Assembly (NCBI GenBank): GCA_001509375.1
Contig: LGFT01000003.1
Location: 1 to 61,634, forward strand
Source of the DNA: Methanothrix harundinacea
GTDB lineage: Archaea > Halobacteriota > Methanosarcinia > Methanotrichales > Methanotrichaceae
Reading direction: 5' to 3'
DNA: 61,634 nt
The notes under the pieces: model-generated
Told to the model about the DNA's origin: nothing
Databases searched by the model: none
Seen by the model: only the letters and a program-made list of their open reading frames with translations
Shown here: in pieces, positions 1-9,304 of the stretch
Numbering within the stretch: the stretch's first letter is position 1
How the letters are laid out: each line of letters starts with the position of its first letter
Program-made: the position numbers and the translations under genes

Positions 1-31
1 TATATTGATTTATACATTTGATATCCAGCCA

Positions 32-1015
32 TTATAACAATCCCTCGTAAACCTCTCTGATCGTCTCCCTGTTGTCCTCCCACAACCTGTAGTCCTCATC
101 TCTCAACGGTTCTGGTTTCTGGTTGAGATATTCGCATACTGCGTCCTCTAAGTGAGAGCTCTTTACTACTATGAGGTTTTTCCTATCCTCTTCTTTCGTA
201 ATCCCAGAAGCGATCACAAGCTTTCCGAGATTTAGATATTCACTGACTTTCAAAACACTCCGGTCAGTTAAATAGGGAGTCATTGTGGTATCATTTATGG
301 TTACAAGGCACATCTTCGCCCGTCTCACAAGGGAAGGAATCTTCTCGTGTGGCTGCCAACCAAATGCTTTCACGTTTTTGGGCATCTTCCTCAGATGCCA
401 CCAGGCAAAGGGACTTCCCCCTACGATCCAAATCTCTTCATCAGGGACCTTCTTTGCGACTCGCAAGAGATTTTTAATTCCTTCTTTTCTGCAGATTCTT
501 CCCACAAATATTATAGCCTCATCTCCCAAGCCCTCGCTTTCACCCTTTTGAATAAATTTTTTTGTTGGGTAGTTGGGTATCACGTAGATCTCCTTTTTCC
601 CAGCTCCATCGTATGACCTCAGCTTCTCCTCCAAGGGCGTATTAACTGTGGTTATGGCATCAGCATTTATCGCCAATTTCCTCTCGAAATGCTCCCCGAA
701 TATTCTTCCTGGATATCCAAAACTCATCTGCACCGAAAGTCCCCAGGGAGACCTGTAATCGTAGATCAGTTTATCGAAGTAAGAGCCTTTCATCTTTGGA
801 ATGTTTCGATATATCACATCGGGAACATTGAAGACTTGAACCACGTCAGGTCTTTCTTTCTTTATAACGGCGTTAGCCTCTCTAGCAACGCGCTCCCAAT
901 TCATTGTGTCGAAATGAGGCACAATCACTTCATACCCCAGCTCTCCCAACGTCTCTTGGAATTTTTTAAGTCGAATGGTCATATTGGGCCTGTTGGCCAA
1001 GAGCATCAATCTCAT
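32..1015 (-). CDS. Glycosyltransferase, GT4-like (GT-B fold)
   Basis: Probable sugar transferase of the GT4 family, acting at the cytoplasmic face of the membrane on a glycan or lipid-linked acceptor. The C-terminal donor-binding half is recognisable: a strand-turn reading IIFVGRICRKEGIKNLL near residue 170, and KVSEYLNLGKLVIAS near residue 265, the position where GT4 enzymes carry the E-x7-E nucleotide-sugar motif. I start at the ATG at 1015, giving 327 residues and MRLMLLANRP at the N-terminus, rather than the upstream TTG at 1027. A TATA-like CTATTTAAGG lies about 40 nt upstream. It sits in AT-rich DNA next to another glycosyltransferase and a nucleotide-sugar operon, so a role in surface glycan assembly is likely. 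Donor and acceptor cannot be told from sequence. Confidence 0.8.
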   Translation of the reverse strand: MRLMLLANRPNMTIRLKKFQETLGELGYEVIVPHFDTMNWERVAREANAVIKKERPDVVQVFNVPDVIYRNIPKMKGSYFDKLIYDYRSPWGLSVQMSFGYPGRIFGEHFERKLAINADAITTVNTPLEEKLRSYDGAGKKEIYVIPNYPTKKFIQKGESEGLGDEAIIFVGRICRKEGIKNLLRVAKKVPDEEIWIVGGSPFAWWHLRKMPKNVKAFGWQPHEKIPSLVRRAKMCLVTINDTTMTPYLTDRSVLKVSEYLNLGKLVIASGITKEEDRKNLIVVKSSHLEDAVCEYLNQKPEPLRDEDYRLWEDNRETIREVYEGLL

Positions 1016-1221
1016 ATGAACCCCCAAATTAAATTATTATTTAATTATCTCCTTAAATAGAGCCACTGCGATAAATACTGGATTGCCACTTAAATTTTTA
1101 TATATTATGTCAGATTAATTACATGCCCAATCCGTTTTTCGTAATAATTCGTGATTATAAGTTGTCATCGATTCAGAAGGCCTTAATGCCGCCCCATGTC
1201 CTCGATATAGATCTGCTGAGG

Positions 1222-2370
1222 TCACCTATTTTTCCCAGCCACAAGATTCGCAATTATCGTCTCCATCTCCCTCGCCTTCCTCTTCCAGCTGTAGTTCGTC
1301 ATGTCCACCTCAAAGCTTCTCGGACTGTTCTTGATCTCCAGAACCTTGTCTGAGAACTCTTTCATATCCCGATAGATAAAAAGATTCTCGCCCCCGATCT
1401 TAATCATGTCAGGGATGGGCGTAGAGAGTATGGGCTTTCCACAGGCAGAATACTCAAAGAACTTGTTTGGAAGGGCTATGTCGACCCAATCGTCGGGCAG
1501 AAGAGGTATGAGGCACAGGTCCATAGCGGAGATATAGCTTGGAAGCTCCTCGTACTCGACTAAGCCCGAGAATACCACCTTATCTTCGATCCCAAGCTTC
1601 TTCGTCAGCTTTTCGAGCTCCTGGTCATAATCGGTGAATAGAGACCCACCTACGACCAATAATCGAAGGTCGCCCTCGCCTTCAGAAATTTTCGCGAAGC
1701 TTTTTATGACCTGGTCCAACGCATACCATCTTTCAACGCTGCCCGAAAAGCCTATGACGAAATCATCTTCATCCAGCCCCAACCTTCGTTTCCCCAAAAC
1801 TGAGTCCATGGGTTTGAAATAGTCGGTATTCACGCCGTTCGTGATCAATTTAGCGTCGAACCCGCGATCGTTCAAACGCTCGACAAGAGATGGCGAGACT
1901 GTCGTTATTTGATCGCTCATTCCCAGATTATACTTTGTAATCTGCCATACGCCGTTCCTCAGGGTCCATTTAAGCACCGGATTTTTGTAATATGATGCTG
2001 CAGAATCCGGAAACCAGTCTTTCAAATCGAATATCGTTGGAACCCCACACTTTTTGGCGGCCTTTACGGCTGCAGTTCCGGCCAGGACGTGAGAGGCAAC
2101 TACGGCGTCAATCTCTTCCTCCTCAATAAGGCCTTTGATCACCTTATAATGGTGGGGTGCATTAAACAGATAATGAAGTGCAGGGTTCTTGAATGGGTAC
2201 TTGGTGGCCTCATGTACGATGAGTCTTGTTTCTCGCTCCTTGCCTTCGCTTACGTGAAAATGAGGGACATGGACTTCATGTCTCTTTGCAAGCTCTTCAA
2301 ATATGTAGTGGTGTCGAGAGGGCACAGGATGATGTATATAATCCTGGGTGGATACGAGCAGTATTCTCAT
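1222..2370 (-). CDS. Glycosyltransferase, GT4 family
   Basis: A 382-residue GT-B glycosyltransferase. The N-terminal half starts MRILLVSTQD and carries an acceptor-side Rossmann fold. The C-terminal half shows LRLLVVGGSLF, then KVVFSGLVEYEELPSYIS, then PNKFFEYSACGKPILSTP, the usual GT4 order of strand, Y/F-P-x-I helix and E-x7-E donor loop. It probably adds one sugar during S-layer, N-glycan or exopolysaccharide assembly. It lies upstream of the other GT4 gene on the same strand (206 nt gap) and is divergent from the Wbp-like operon, from which it is separated by two back-to-back promoters. Its codon use is AT-richer than that of the genes beyond 6 kb. Substrate unknown. Confidence 0.85.
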   Translation of the reverse strand: MRILLVSTQDYIHHPVPSRHHYIFEELAKRHEVHVPHFHVSEGKERETRLIVHEATKYPFKNPALHYLFNAPHHYKVIKGLIEEEEIDAVVASHVLAGTAAVKAAKKCGVPTIFDLKDWFPDSAASYYKNPVLKWTLRNGVWQITKYNLGMSDQITTVSPSLVERLNDRGFDAKLITNGVNTDYFKPMDSVLGKRRLGLDEDDFVIGFSGSVERWYALDQVIKSFAKISEGEGDLRLLVVGGSLFTDYDQELEKLTKKLGIEDKVVFSGLVEYEELPSYISAMDLCLIPLLPDDWVDIALPNKFFEYSACGKPILSTPIPDMIKIGGENLFIYRDMKEFSDKVLEIKNSPRSFEVDMTNYSWKRKAREMETIIANLVAGKNR

Positions 2371-2401
2371 TTTTATGCGCCGCCCCGTAGATGAGTACTC
2401 T

Positions 2402-2412
2402 TAATATATAGG
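2402..2412 (-). promoter_or_regulatory. TATA box of the glycosyltransferase at 1222-2370
   Basis: On the minus strand the stretch reads CCTATATATTA, a good archaeal TATA element. Its centre is about 36 nt upstream of the ATG at 2370, which predicts a short leader of roughly 10 nt. Confidence 0.55.
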
Positions 2413-2497
2413 TTACTCTGCGTTTTAACCTTATTTCCATAATATTTTTGTGGAAATATTGCGAGTGGCGCGAAAGCGTGAAGGCTACTTGGGTGGA

Positions 2498-2508
2498 GTA
2501 TATATTTC
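2498..2508 (+). promoter_or_regulatory. TATA box of the nucleotide-sugar operon
   Basis: The stretch reads GTATATATTTC, about 46 nt upstream of the ATG at 2549. A start of transcription about 25 nt downstream would leave a leader of about 20 nt that includes the GAGG ribosome-binding site at 2537-2540. Confidence 0.55.
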
Positions 2509-2548
2509 AGTTCGTGTTTGACGTTAGCGGGACTTTGAGGTTGATTTG

Positions 2549-3610
2549 ATGATTCCCGTAGCAAAACCGGTACTTTCCGGAGAGGAGATAGAAGGGATAA
2601 AGGCGGTTCTCGATAGTGGAATCCTCGCCCAGGGAGATGTAGTGGCAAAGTTTGAAGAGAGGTTCGCCGGGTACGTGGGCGCAAGCTGCGGAGTTGCCAC
2701 GAACAGTGGGACCTCGGCCCTCCACGCAGCCCTCGCAGCCCTGGGCGTAGGGGAGGGCGACGAAGTGATAACAACCCCTTTCACCTTCATCGCGACCGCC
2801 ACCAGCATCTTGATGCAGAGGGCGAGGCCGGTCTTCTGCGACATAGATCCAGAGACTTACAACATGGATCCAGATCTCATCGCTGAGGCAGTGACGAAGA
2901 GGACGAAGGCCATCATCCCAGTCCACCTCTACGGCCTTCCATGCGATATGAAGCCGATCATGGAGATCGCCCAGGACTATGGACTGAAGGTGGTAGAGGA
3001 CGCCTGCCAGGCCCACGGCGCCGAATGCCACGGCCGAAAGGTCGGATCGATAGGTGAAGCTGGAGTCTTCAGCTTCTACCCCACAAAGAACATGACCACC
3101 GGCGAGGGGGGGATGATCACGACCTCAGACCCCCAACTGGCCGAGAGGGCCCGCATGATCAGGAATCATGGTCAGAGCCAGAGGTACCTTCACGTGATGA
3201 TGGGCTACAACTACCGGATGACAAATATCGCTGCGGCCATCGGCCTATCCCAGCTGGAGACGTTGGACCGATTCAACGCAAAAAGAAGGGAGAACGCCGG
3301 CTATTACGACGAGAACCTCAAGGTCAAAACCCCCTTTGTCCCCGAAGGGATGAAGCACGTCTACCACCAGTACACCATCGAGGTGGGGGGGCGAGAGGAA
3401 TTCTTGAAGCACCTCGAGAGCCACGGTGTGGGTTATGGTGTGTACTACCCCATCCCGGTGCATAAACAGCCCCTATTCAAAGATTACAACGATATCGCTC
3501 TTCCAAATGCAGAGGCGGCCGGCGAGAGGGTGGCGTCAATTCCGGTTCATCCTGGACTCGCCGAAGATGAGAGAGATCTGGTGGTTCAGACGGTGAACGG
3601 CTATGAGTGA
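2549..3610 (+). CDS. DegT/DnrJ/EryC1 PLP-dependent sugar aminotransferase
   Basis: Transfers an amino group to a keto-sugar nucleotide, using PLP. The pathway context suggests C3 amination of a UDP-3-keto-uronic acid, as WbpE does. The fold is typical: NSGTSALHAAL near residue 52, VEDACQAHGA near residue 149, and the PLP-binding lysine K180 in FYPTKNMTTGEGG. The length of 353 residues is normal. I start at the ATG at 2549, which has GAGG eight nt upstream; an in-frame TTG immediately precedes it. The stop overlaps the start of the acetyltransferase by 8 nt, so the two are translationally coupled. Pathway assignment rests on the four-gene order. Confidence 0.9.
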   Translation: MIPVAKPVLSGEEIEGIKAVLDSGILAQGDVVAKFEERFAGYVGASCGVATNSGTSALHAALAALGVGEGDEVITTPFTFIATATSILMQRARPVFCDIDPETYNMDPDLIAEAVTKRTKAIIPVHLYGLPCDMKPIMEIAQDYGLKVVEDACQAHGAECHGRKVGSIGEAGVFSFYPTKNMTTGEGGMITTSDPQLAERARMIRNHGQSQRYLHVMMGYNYRMTNIAAAIGLSQLETLDRFNAKRRENAGYYDENLKVKTPFVPEGMKHVYHQYTIEVGGREEFLKHLESHGVGYGVYYPIPVHKQPLFKDYNDIALPNAEAAGERVASIPVHPGLAEDERDLVVQTVNGYE

Positions 3611-4154
3611 GCCCCTCCTTCTCGGAGAAGTTCGCCTGGGAGTTGGATGCGTCATCCAGGATGGCGTGATCATCGGATCAGATGATGGAGTCGTCGTCAT
3701 CGGCGACGGTGCGACGATAAGAAGTGGAACCGTGATATACCCCTCCACGAGGATCGGCCACGGGCTTCGTACCGGCCATAACGTCCTGATCCGAGAGAAT
3801 ACGATAATAGGAAATCGCGTCCTCATCGGCACCAACGCTGTTGTGGACGGAAACTGCAAAATAGGGGACGATGTCAGCGTCCAGACGAACGTCTACATCA
3901 CCACCAACACCACCATCGAAGACGGGGTCTTCATGGGCCCCTGCTCTGTCACCTCCAACGACAAGTACATGGTCCGAGGGGCGAAGCTGATAGGGCCCCT
4001 GATAAAGAGGGGTGCCAGGATCGGAGCGAACGCCACCATACTGCCGGGCGTGGTCGTGGGCGAGGGCGCAGTAGTCGGCGCAGGGTCGGTGGTCACCCGG
4101 GACGTGGGAGATGGAGAGACGGTCGTGGGAAACCCAGCGAGAAGGCAAAGTTGA
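3603..4154 (+). CDS. Hexapeptide-repeat sugar N-acetyltransferase (WbpD-like)
   Basis: A 183-residue left-handed beta-helix acetyltransferase. Hexapeptide turns of the type [I/V]-G-x4 run almost the full length (for example IIGNRVLIGTNAVV, KIGDDVSVQTNVYI, RIGANATILPGVVVGEGAVVG). SNDKYMV near residue 118 sits at the loop between coils, where the WbpD/WlbB class binds the acceptor. The likely reaction is acetyl-CoA-dependent acetylation of the 3-amino group left by the preceding aminotransferase. The ATG overlaps the end of that gene. The Gfo/Idh gene follows after 18 nt. The family is certain; the exact sugar is inferred from neighbours. Confidence 0.85.
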   Translation: MSEPLLLGEVRLGVGCVIQDGVIIGSDDGVVVIGDGATIRSGTVIYPSTRIGHGLRTGHNVLIRENTIIGNRVLIGTNAVVDGNCKIGDDVSVQTNVYITTNTTIEDGVFMGPCSVTSNDKYMVRGAKLIGPLIKRGARIGANATILPGVVVGEGAVVGAGSVVTRDVGDGETVVGNPARRQS

Positions 4155-4172
4155 GAAGGTCGGGTAGAAGAG

Positions 4173-5075
4173 ATGAAAATTGGAGTAATTGGCACCGGAA
4201 ACATGGGAAGAAACCATGTGCGGGTATATTCTGAGATGAGGGATGTCGAAGGGGTGTACGTTTACGACCCCGATGAAAGGGCGGCAAAGAGGATGAGCGA
4301 ATCTTTCGGCGCTGCTTCTTGCGATTCAATCGGGTCTCTCCTAAAAAAGGTCGATGCAGTGAGCATATGCGTCCCGACCAGATACCATTTCGACGTCACC
4401 AAGGAGGCAGTAGAGACGGGCGTCAGCTGCCTGATCGAGAAGCCCATCGCCTCCGATTCAGAAGAAGGAGAGCGACTGCTCAGGATCATCCCCGAAGATC
4501 TGGTCGTGGGCGTGGGCCACATCGAGAGGTTCAACCCCATCGTAAGAGAGATCAAAAATCTTATAAAAACTCCGAGATATGTAGATATAAGACGCCATAA
4601 TCCCGCCTCATCGAGGATAACTGATGCTGGCGTTGTGGTAGATCTGATGATCCACGACATAGACCTCATCTGGAACTACTTCTTCGATGGCCAGCAGAGC
4701 TCTGATCTATGTTCTCTCGGAGACGACGACCTCCGAAAGATGATCGCCAGGTTCAACGGCTGCGTGGTCTCATTATCTGCGAGCAGGATAGCCTGCCGGA
4801 AGATAAGGACGATTCATGTCGAAGAGGAAGGAATCACCATAGACGGCGATTTCATGAACCAGGAGTTGTACATCTACAGAAAGCCGGATAAGTACGAGGT
4901 GGAGAATACCCGTTATTCTCAGGAGAACATCATCGAGAAGGTGCAGGTAAACAAGGTGGAACCTCTGAAAGAGGAGCTGAAAACCTTCATAGATTGTGTC
5001 AGGGGCGGAAGGCAGTTTCCAGTCACCCCCGACCAGGCGGTTCTCAACCTGAAGATCGCAGAGCAGGATGTATAG
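4173..5075 (+). CDS. Gfo/Idh/MocA oxidoreductase (WbpB-like UDP-sugar 3-dehydrogenase)
   Basis: An NAD(P)-dependent sugar oxidoreductase of 300 residues. The dinucleotide fold begins GVIGTGNMGRNH at residue 4. The EKP signature places the catalytic lysine at K90, and H161 in MIHDIDLIWNY matches the substrate-side histidine of the family. In the WbpB scheme it oxidises C3 of UDP-GlcNAcA so that the DegT protein can aminate it. It lies between the acetyltransferase and the 6-dehydrogenase in one plus-strand operon. The C-terminus (LNLKIAEQDV) stops a little earlier than in many homologues, where this helix runs longer; it could be natural or slightly truncated. Confidence 0.85.
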   Translation: MKIGVIGTGNMGRNHVRVYSEMRDVEGVYVYDPDERAAKRMSESFGAASCDSIGSLLKKVDAVSICVPTRYHFDVTKEAVETGVSCLIEKPIASDSEEGERLLRIIPEDLVVGVGHIERFNPIVREIKNLIKTPRYVDIRRHNPASSRITDAGVVVDLMIHDIDLIWNYFFDGQQSSDLCSLGDDDLRKMIARFNGCVVSLSASRIACRKIRTIHVEEEGITIDGDFMNQELYIYRKPDKYEVENTRYSQENIIEKVQVNKVEPLKEELKTFIDCVRGGRQFPVTPDQAVLNLKIAEQDV

Positions 5076-5129
5076 ATTGGCACGTGCTTTTTGGTCGACT
5101 ACGGAGATATTCTGAGGGGATGAATCATT

Positions 5130-6293
5130 GTGAAGATTGGAGTCGTGGGATTGGGCAAAGCCGGTCTGCCGCTGGCCTCTGTGGTGGCCGACAGCGGCCT
5201 GGAGGTGATCGGCATCGACGTCGACGAGAGAAGATGCGAGATGATCAACGAGGGCGTCAATCCGATACCTGAAGAGGCGGGGTTAGACGAGCTGATCAGA
5301 AAACACGGTGGAAAGACGCTCATAGCAACTCCCAGATACGAGGACGCCAGGGAGTGTACCAATTTCATAATAATTGTGCCCCTCTTCATCGATGAAGGCC
5401 ACCGTCCTGACTACTCCATTCTGGAAGGCGCCTTTAGGAACGTTGGCAAAATTCTCAAGAGGGGAGATCTGGTGGTTTTAGAGACGACGGTTCCGCCCAC
5501 CACGACCGAAACCATAGTCCGGGAGTGGCTTGAAGGGGAGAGCGACCTTCTGATGGGCGATTTTTATCTGGCCTATTCTCCAGAGAGGATAATGACCGGC
5601 TATAGTATATCCCGACTCAGGGGGTTTCCCAAGATAATCGGTGGAGTAGATGAGATGAGCGGGACTCGAGCCTTCGAGCTTTATGAAAAATTCATCCCAA
5701 ATCTTCAGAAGGTTTCCAGCTCCAGGACGGCGGAGTTCGTCAAGATCATCGAGGGAAGCTACAGGGACGTCAACATCGCCTTGGCCAACGAGATATTTAA
5801 GATCGCAGAGGAATTGGAGATCGACTTTTATGAGGCGAGGAGTTATGCGAACCACGAATATTGTCACATTCATCTGCCGTCGACGGGCGTTGGTGGGCAC
5901 TGCATCCCCGTATATCCCTGGTTTTTGATCAATGAGATGGAGAAGAGAGAGAAGTTCAGCCTTGCCGAGCTGCAGAGAACCTCAAGGAAGATCAACGACG
6001 AGATGGCAGGGCACTGGGCGGAGAAGATAATTCTCGGGGCTCTAAAGATAGATAGACCCTTGAGCCAGGTCAAGATCTGCCTCAAAGGGATAACTTATAG
6101 AAAAGGTGTAAAAGGTATCTACCACAGCAGAAACCTCGCCCTGGCGAAGCTTTTGGCGCGAAAAGAGCTTCGGGTTGGAGTCTACGATGATCTCTTCTCA
6201 AAGGAGGAGATCGAGAGCCTGGGCCTCAATTTCATGAATCCAGGTGATGCTGATCTGGTCTTCGACTGCTTTGAGCTGAGCTTTTCACAGTGA
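5130..6293 (+). CDS. UDP-N-acetyl-hexosamine 6-dehydrogenase (WbpA/WecC family)
   Basis: Oxidises the C6 hydroxyl of a UDP-HexNAc to the uronic acid in two NAD-dependent steps. The N-terminus GVVGLGKAGLPLA is the NAD fold. C258 in STGVGGHCIPVYP is the catalytic thiol, and VKIIEGSYRDVNIALANE is the inter-domain helix. At 387 residues it is shorter than bacterial members of about 430. The start is the GTG at 5130, with GAGGGG ten nt upstream. It is the last gene of the operon and ends 7 nt from the convergent glmS. With the three preceding genes it gives a set able to make UDP-GlcNAc3NAcA-like sugars, of the kind known from methanogen N-glycans. UDP-GlcNAc rather than UDP-ManNAc as substrate is an inference. 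Confidence 0.87.
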   Translation: MKIGVVGLGKAGLPLASVVADSGLEVIGIDVDERRCEMINEGVNPIPEEAGLDELIRKHGGKTLIATPRYEDARECTNFIIIVPLFIDEGHRPDYSILEGAFRNVGKILKRGDLVVLETTVPPTTTETIVREWLEGESDLLMGDFYLAYSPERIMTGYSISRLRGFPKIIGGVDEMSGTRAFELYEKFIPNLQKVSSSRTAEFVKIIEGSYRDVNIALANEIFKIAEELEIDFYEARSYANHEYCHIHLPSTGVGGHCIPVYPWFLINEMEKREKFSLAELQRTSRKINDEMAGHWAEKIILGALKIDRPLSQVKICLKGITYRKGVKGIYHSRNLALAKLLARKELRVGVYDDLFSKEEIESLGLNFMNPGDADLVFDCFELSFSQ

Positions 6294-6300
6294 AACCCGT

Positions 6301-8106
6301 TCATTCTACGGTAACGCTCTTTGCCAGGTTTCGCGGCTTGTCTATGGGAAGCCCCCTGGCATCGGCGGTGTAGTAGGCGAGGAGCTGCAGGGCCACAGTG
6401 CAGAGGACCGAGGAGAATACAGGCCTCGCCCCAGGGATCTCGACGACGGTGGTGGCGATCTTGGGAATGTCGGGATCGCCTTCAGAGGCAAAAGCGATGA
6501 CGTCTGCTCCTCTAGCCCTCACCTCCTTGATGTTGGCCTGGATCTTCTTTCCATGGGTTGCAAGAGCTACCACGGGGGTACCATCGGTGATCAGAGCGAG
6601 GGGGCCGTGCTTCAGCTCGCCTGCCGGGTAGCCCTCCGCAGGGATGTAAGAGATCTCTTTCATCTTGAGGGCACCTTCGAGGGCGATGGGATAGAGGAAA
6701 TCCCTGCCGATGAAGAAGTACTGGTTATTTTTGGCGTACTCTTCTGCGATCTCTCGTATGACATCTCGCCCGTCCAGCACCTCCTGGACCTGGCCCGGCA
6801 GCCTCGCCAGCTCCACCAGCATCTTTCTGGCATTTTCGTAGCTCAGATAGTTCCTGGCCCTGCCCAGCTTTATGGCCAGAAGGATCATGGCCACCAGCTG
6901 GCCTGTGAAGGTCTTGGTGGCTGCGACTCCGATCTCTGGGCCGCAGCGGGTGTAGATCGTCCCATCGACCATATTCGTCACGGTGCTGCCCACCACGTTG
7001 GTTATGGCGAGCCTCTTAACACCGAAGGTGCTGGCCTTCTTCATGGCGTTCAGGGTGTCGGCGGTCTCGCCGGACTGGGTGATGCTCAAGAGGAGGGTTC
7101 CGGGCTTCAGAAGTAGATGCTGGAACTCCGAGGCCACCTCGATATCCACGGGAAGGCCTGCAGCTTTGGGATATAGATATTTGGCCAGGAGACCCGCATG
7201 GTAAGAGGTCCCACAGGCGATGATCGAAAACCGATCGAGCGACTTTATCTCTAAGTCTGTAAGACCGATATCCATCCGAACCTCGCCGTCAATCTCCGAG
7301 GTCCTGGACGCCAAAGTCTCCTGAATCGCTCTGGGCTGTTCGTAAATCTCTTTGAGCATGAAATGAGGGTATCCCGCCTTCTCGGCGGCGTCGACGTCCC
7401 AGTCCACCCTCTCCAAATCGATAGGTAAAGACCTCCCAGCAACATCCCTCAGAGTTACGGTCTCGGCATCGATTATGGCGATCTCATCATCCTTCATCCT
7501 GATGACGTCCCGGGTATAGGGGAGAAGGGCTGAAACGTCGGAAGCCACGTAGTTTGCGCCTTCGCCGACGCCGATCACCAGCGGGCTCTCCTTCCGCGCA
7601 CAAACGAGCCGCGGCGAACCCTTGGCCATGACCGCAATTGCGAAGGACCCCTCCACCAGGGAGACCGCTGACGCTACAGCCTCCGCCAGATCCCCTCGAT
7701 AGCAGGATCCTATCAGGTGAGCCAAGACCTCGGTATCCGTCTCGGACCTGAACTCGACCCCCCCCCGCATGAGCTGCTCTTTCAATGCCAGGTAGTTCTC
7801 GATGATGCCGTTGTGGACCACGGCCACGTCATCGGAGACATGAGGATGGGCATTTACGGCGGTGGGGGGACCGTGGGTGGCCCACCGAGTGTGTCCTATG
7901 CCCATATTCTCCCCAGGGGAGCCGATGTCACGATAGATCTTCTCGAGGTCTTCTATCCTGCCAGCAGATTTGACGACCTGAATTTCGCCGTTGGATATTA
8001 TCGCCACCCCGGCAGAATCGTATCCACGGTATTCCAACCTTTTCAGAGTATCGAAGAGGATGGGTCCAGCCTTGTCGTGGCCCGCATATCCGACTATGCC
8101 GCACAT
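6301..8106 (-). CDS. glmS: Glutamine--fructose-6-phosphate aminotransferase (isomerizing)
   Basis: Makes glucosamine-6-phosphate from fructose-6-phosphate and glutamine, the entry to UDP-GlcNAc. The 601-residue protein starts MCGIVGYAGHDKAG, with Cys2 as the N-terminal nucleophile of the glutaminase half. GHTRWATHG and HNGIIENY follow. Two SIS domains occupy the C-terminal half, with CGTSYHAG, SQSGETADT and the closing DKPRNLAKSVTVE. It begins one base after the stop of the upstream GlmU-like gene, so the two are almost certainly cotranscribed. A run of eight G residues on the coding strand (7748-7755 region) encodes part of the loop MRGGVEF. Confidence 0.97.
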   Translation of the reverse strand: MCGIVGYAGHDKAGPILFDTLKRLEYRGYDSAGVAIISNGEIQVVKSAGRIEDLEKIYRDIGSPGENMGIGHTRWATHGPPTAVNAHPHVSDDVAVVHNGIIENYLALKEQLMRGGVEFRSETDTEVLAHLIGSCYRGDLAEAVASAVSLVEGSFAIAVMAKGSPRLVCARKESPLVIGVGEGANYVASDVSALLPYTRDVIRMKDDEIAIIDAETVTLRDVAGRSLPIDLERVDWDVDAAEKAGYPHFMLKEIYEQPRAIQETLASRTSEIDGEVRMDIGLTDLEIKSLDRFSIIACGTSYHAGLLAKYLYPKAAGLPVDIEVASEFQHLLLKPGTLLLSITQSGETADTLNAMKKASTFGVKRLAITNVVGSTVTNMVDGTIYTRCGPEIGVAATKTFTGQLVAMILLAIKLGRARNYLSYENARKMLVELARLPGQVQEVLDGRDVIREIAEEYAKNNQYFFIGRDFLYPIALEGALKMKEISYIPAEGYPAGELKHGPLALITDGTPVVALATHGKKIQANIKEVRARGADVIAFASEGDPDIPKIATTVVEIPGARPVFSSVLCTVALQLLAYYTADARGLPIDKPRNLAKSVTVE

Positions 8107-8107
8107 C

Positions 8108-9304
8108 TCAGATCACCCTGGTTCCCCTCTCGATCCAACCGCGAATCTCAGTCCCTGAACCTATCTTGGATCCGGTTCCCACCAGCGTCCCTGGATGCAT
8201 CAGCACCCTCCCACCTACGATCACGTTGTCGGCCACCACCGCTCCGAACTCTGCGCGATGAAACTCGTCTTCTATCGGCACCACCGATTCGCCCGATTCA
8301 GCTATCAGATGATCGCCGAAGCTGGAACTGGCCCCAAAAACAGAGCAGGATACGACAGATCCTGCCCCAATTCTAGCGCCGTTCATGATAATGCTGTTTC
8401 TGATCTCAGTGTGAGATCCGATCTTCACTGAGTCACCTATTGAGGTCGTCGGGAGAACTGTCACGTTCGGCCCCAGGTCGCAGTTCTTGCCTATAGATAC
8501 TGGACCTACGATGTAAGATCCCGACCTCACTATGCTCCCCCGCCCTATCTCCACAGGGCCTCGGAGCCGTGCTCCCTCCTCGATCTCACCCTCTACCTTC
8601 GGCTCGCCGATTTCTGGTACGCTGCTGTTCGCCTCCAGAAGGTCCCAGGCGAATATGGCGTCTGCCCATAAGCCGTCGGTAATCTTGGCCCTCACATCAA
8701 GGCCCTCCTCGATCATGAGGGCGATGGTCTGGGTCAGCTCATAAGAACCTCTCTCAGATATCGGTGTCCTGGGCAGCTCGTCGAAGATCTCAGGGCTGAA
8801 CCTGTAGACTCCCGTGTTGAGGATGCCTGCACAGGGGCGACCCGGCTTCTCAAGTATTTTTGTCACCTTCGCCCCCTCCACCGTCAGAACGCCGTAATCT
8901 CCAGCATGCTCTCGGAGAGCGGCCAGTATCACATTCTCGCCCTCCGCCAGAAGAATGTCCTCTACGGCCGTTTCGTCGACGAGATTGTCACCGTTGACCA
9001 CCAGGAGGGGACCATCGACGCGGGATTCGACCTTGCTCAAGGCGTCGGCGGTGCCGAGCTGCTCGTCTTGTACCACGTACTCGATCTCGACACCGTATTG
9101 GACGCCGTCCCCGAAGTAGTCCATGATCCGCTCTTTCTGGTAGCCGACGACGACCACCAGTTCGCGCACTCCTTTCGCTGCCAGAGCCCCGATTACGTAT
9201 TCCATGAAAGGCCTGTTTCTCACGGAGAGCATGACCTTGGGCCGCGTCTGGGTCAGGGGCCTGCATCTCCTGCCCTCTCCTGCCGCCAGTATAACCGCTT
9301 TCAA
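8108..9304 (-). CDS. Bifunctional sugar-1-phosphate nucleotidyltransferase/acetyltransferase (GlmU-like, copy 2)
   Basis: The N-terminal nucleotidyltransferase domain opens KAVILAAGEGRRCRPLT and carries RPKVMLSV and the acceptor loop NGDNLVDETA. The C-terminal third is a left-handed beta helix (IGKNCDLGPNVTVL, KIGSHTEIRNSII). This arrangement matches the archaeal GlmU-type enzymes that turn GlcN-1-P into UDP-GlcNAc. No ATG exists in frame: I start at the TTG at 9304 because it places the nucleotide loop at the usual distance (398 residues). A TTG at 9349 would add 15 residues not expected in the family. It is a paralogue of the next gene upstream; a different sugar for one copy is possible. 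Confidence 0.88.
   Translation of the reverse strand: MKAVILAAGEGRRCRPLTQTRPKVMLSVRNRPFMEYVIGALAAKGVRELVVVVGYQKERIMDYFGDGVQYGVEIEYVVQDEQLGTADALSKVESRVDGPLLVVNGDNLVDETAVEDILLAEGENVILAALREHAGDYGVLTVEGAKVTKILEKPGRPCAGILNTGVYRFSPEIFDELPRTPISERGSYELTQTIALMIEEGLDVRAKITDGLWADAIFAWDLLEANSSVPEIGEPKVEGEIEEGARLRGPVEIGRGSIVRSGSYIVGPVSIGKNCDLGPNVTVLPTTSIGDSVKIGSHTEIRNSIIMNGARIGAGSVVSCSVFGASSSFGDHLIAESGESVVPIEDEFHRAEFGAVVADNVIVGGRVLMHPGTLVGTGSKIGSGTEIRGWIERGTRVI

Noticed and set aside
7740-7760. G8 run in glmS as a phase-variation switch
   Set aside because: Eight bases within a conserved glmS loop in frame; too short and in an essential-type gene, so no good case for contingency switching.
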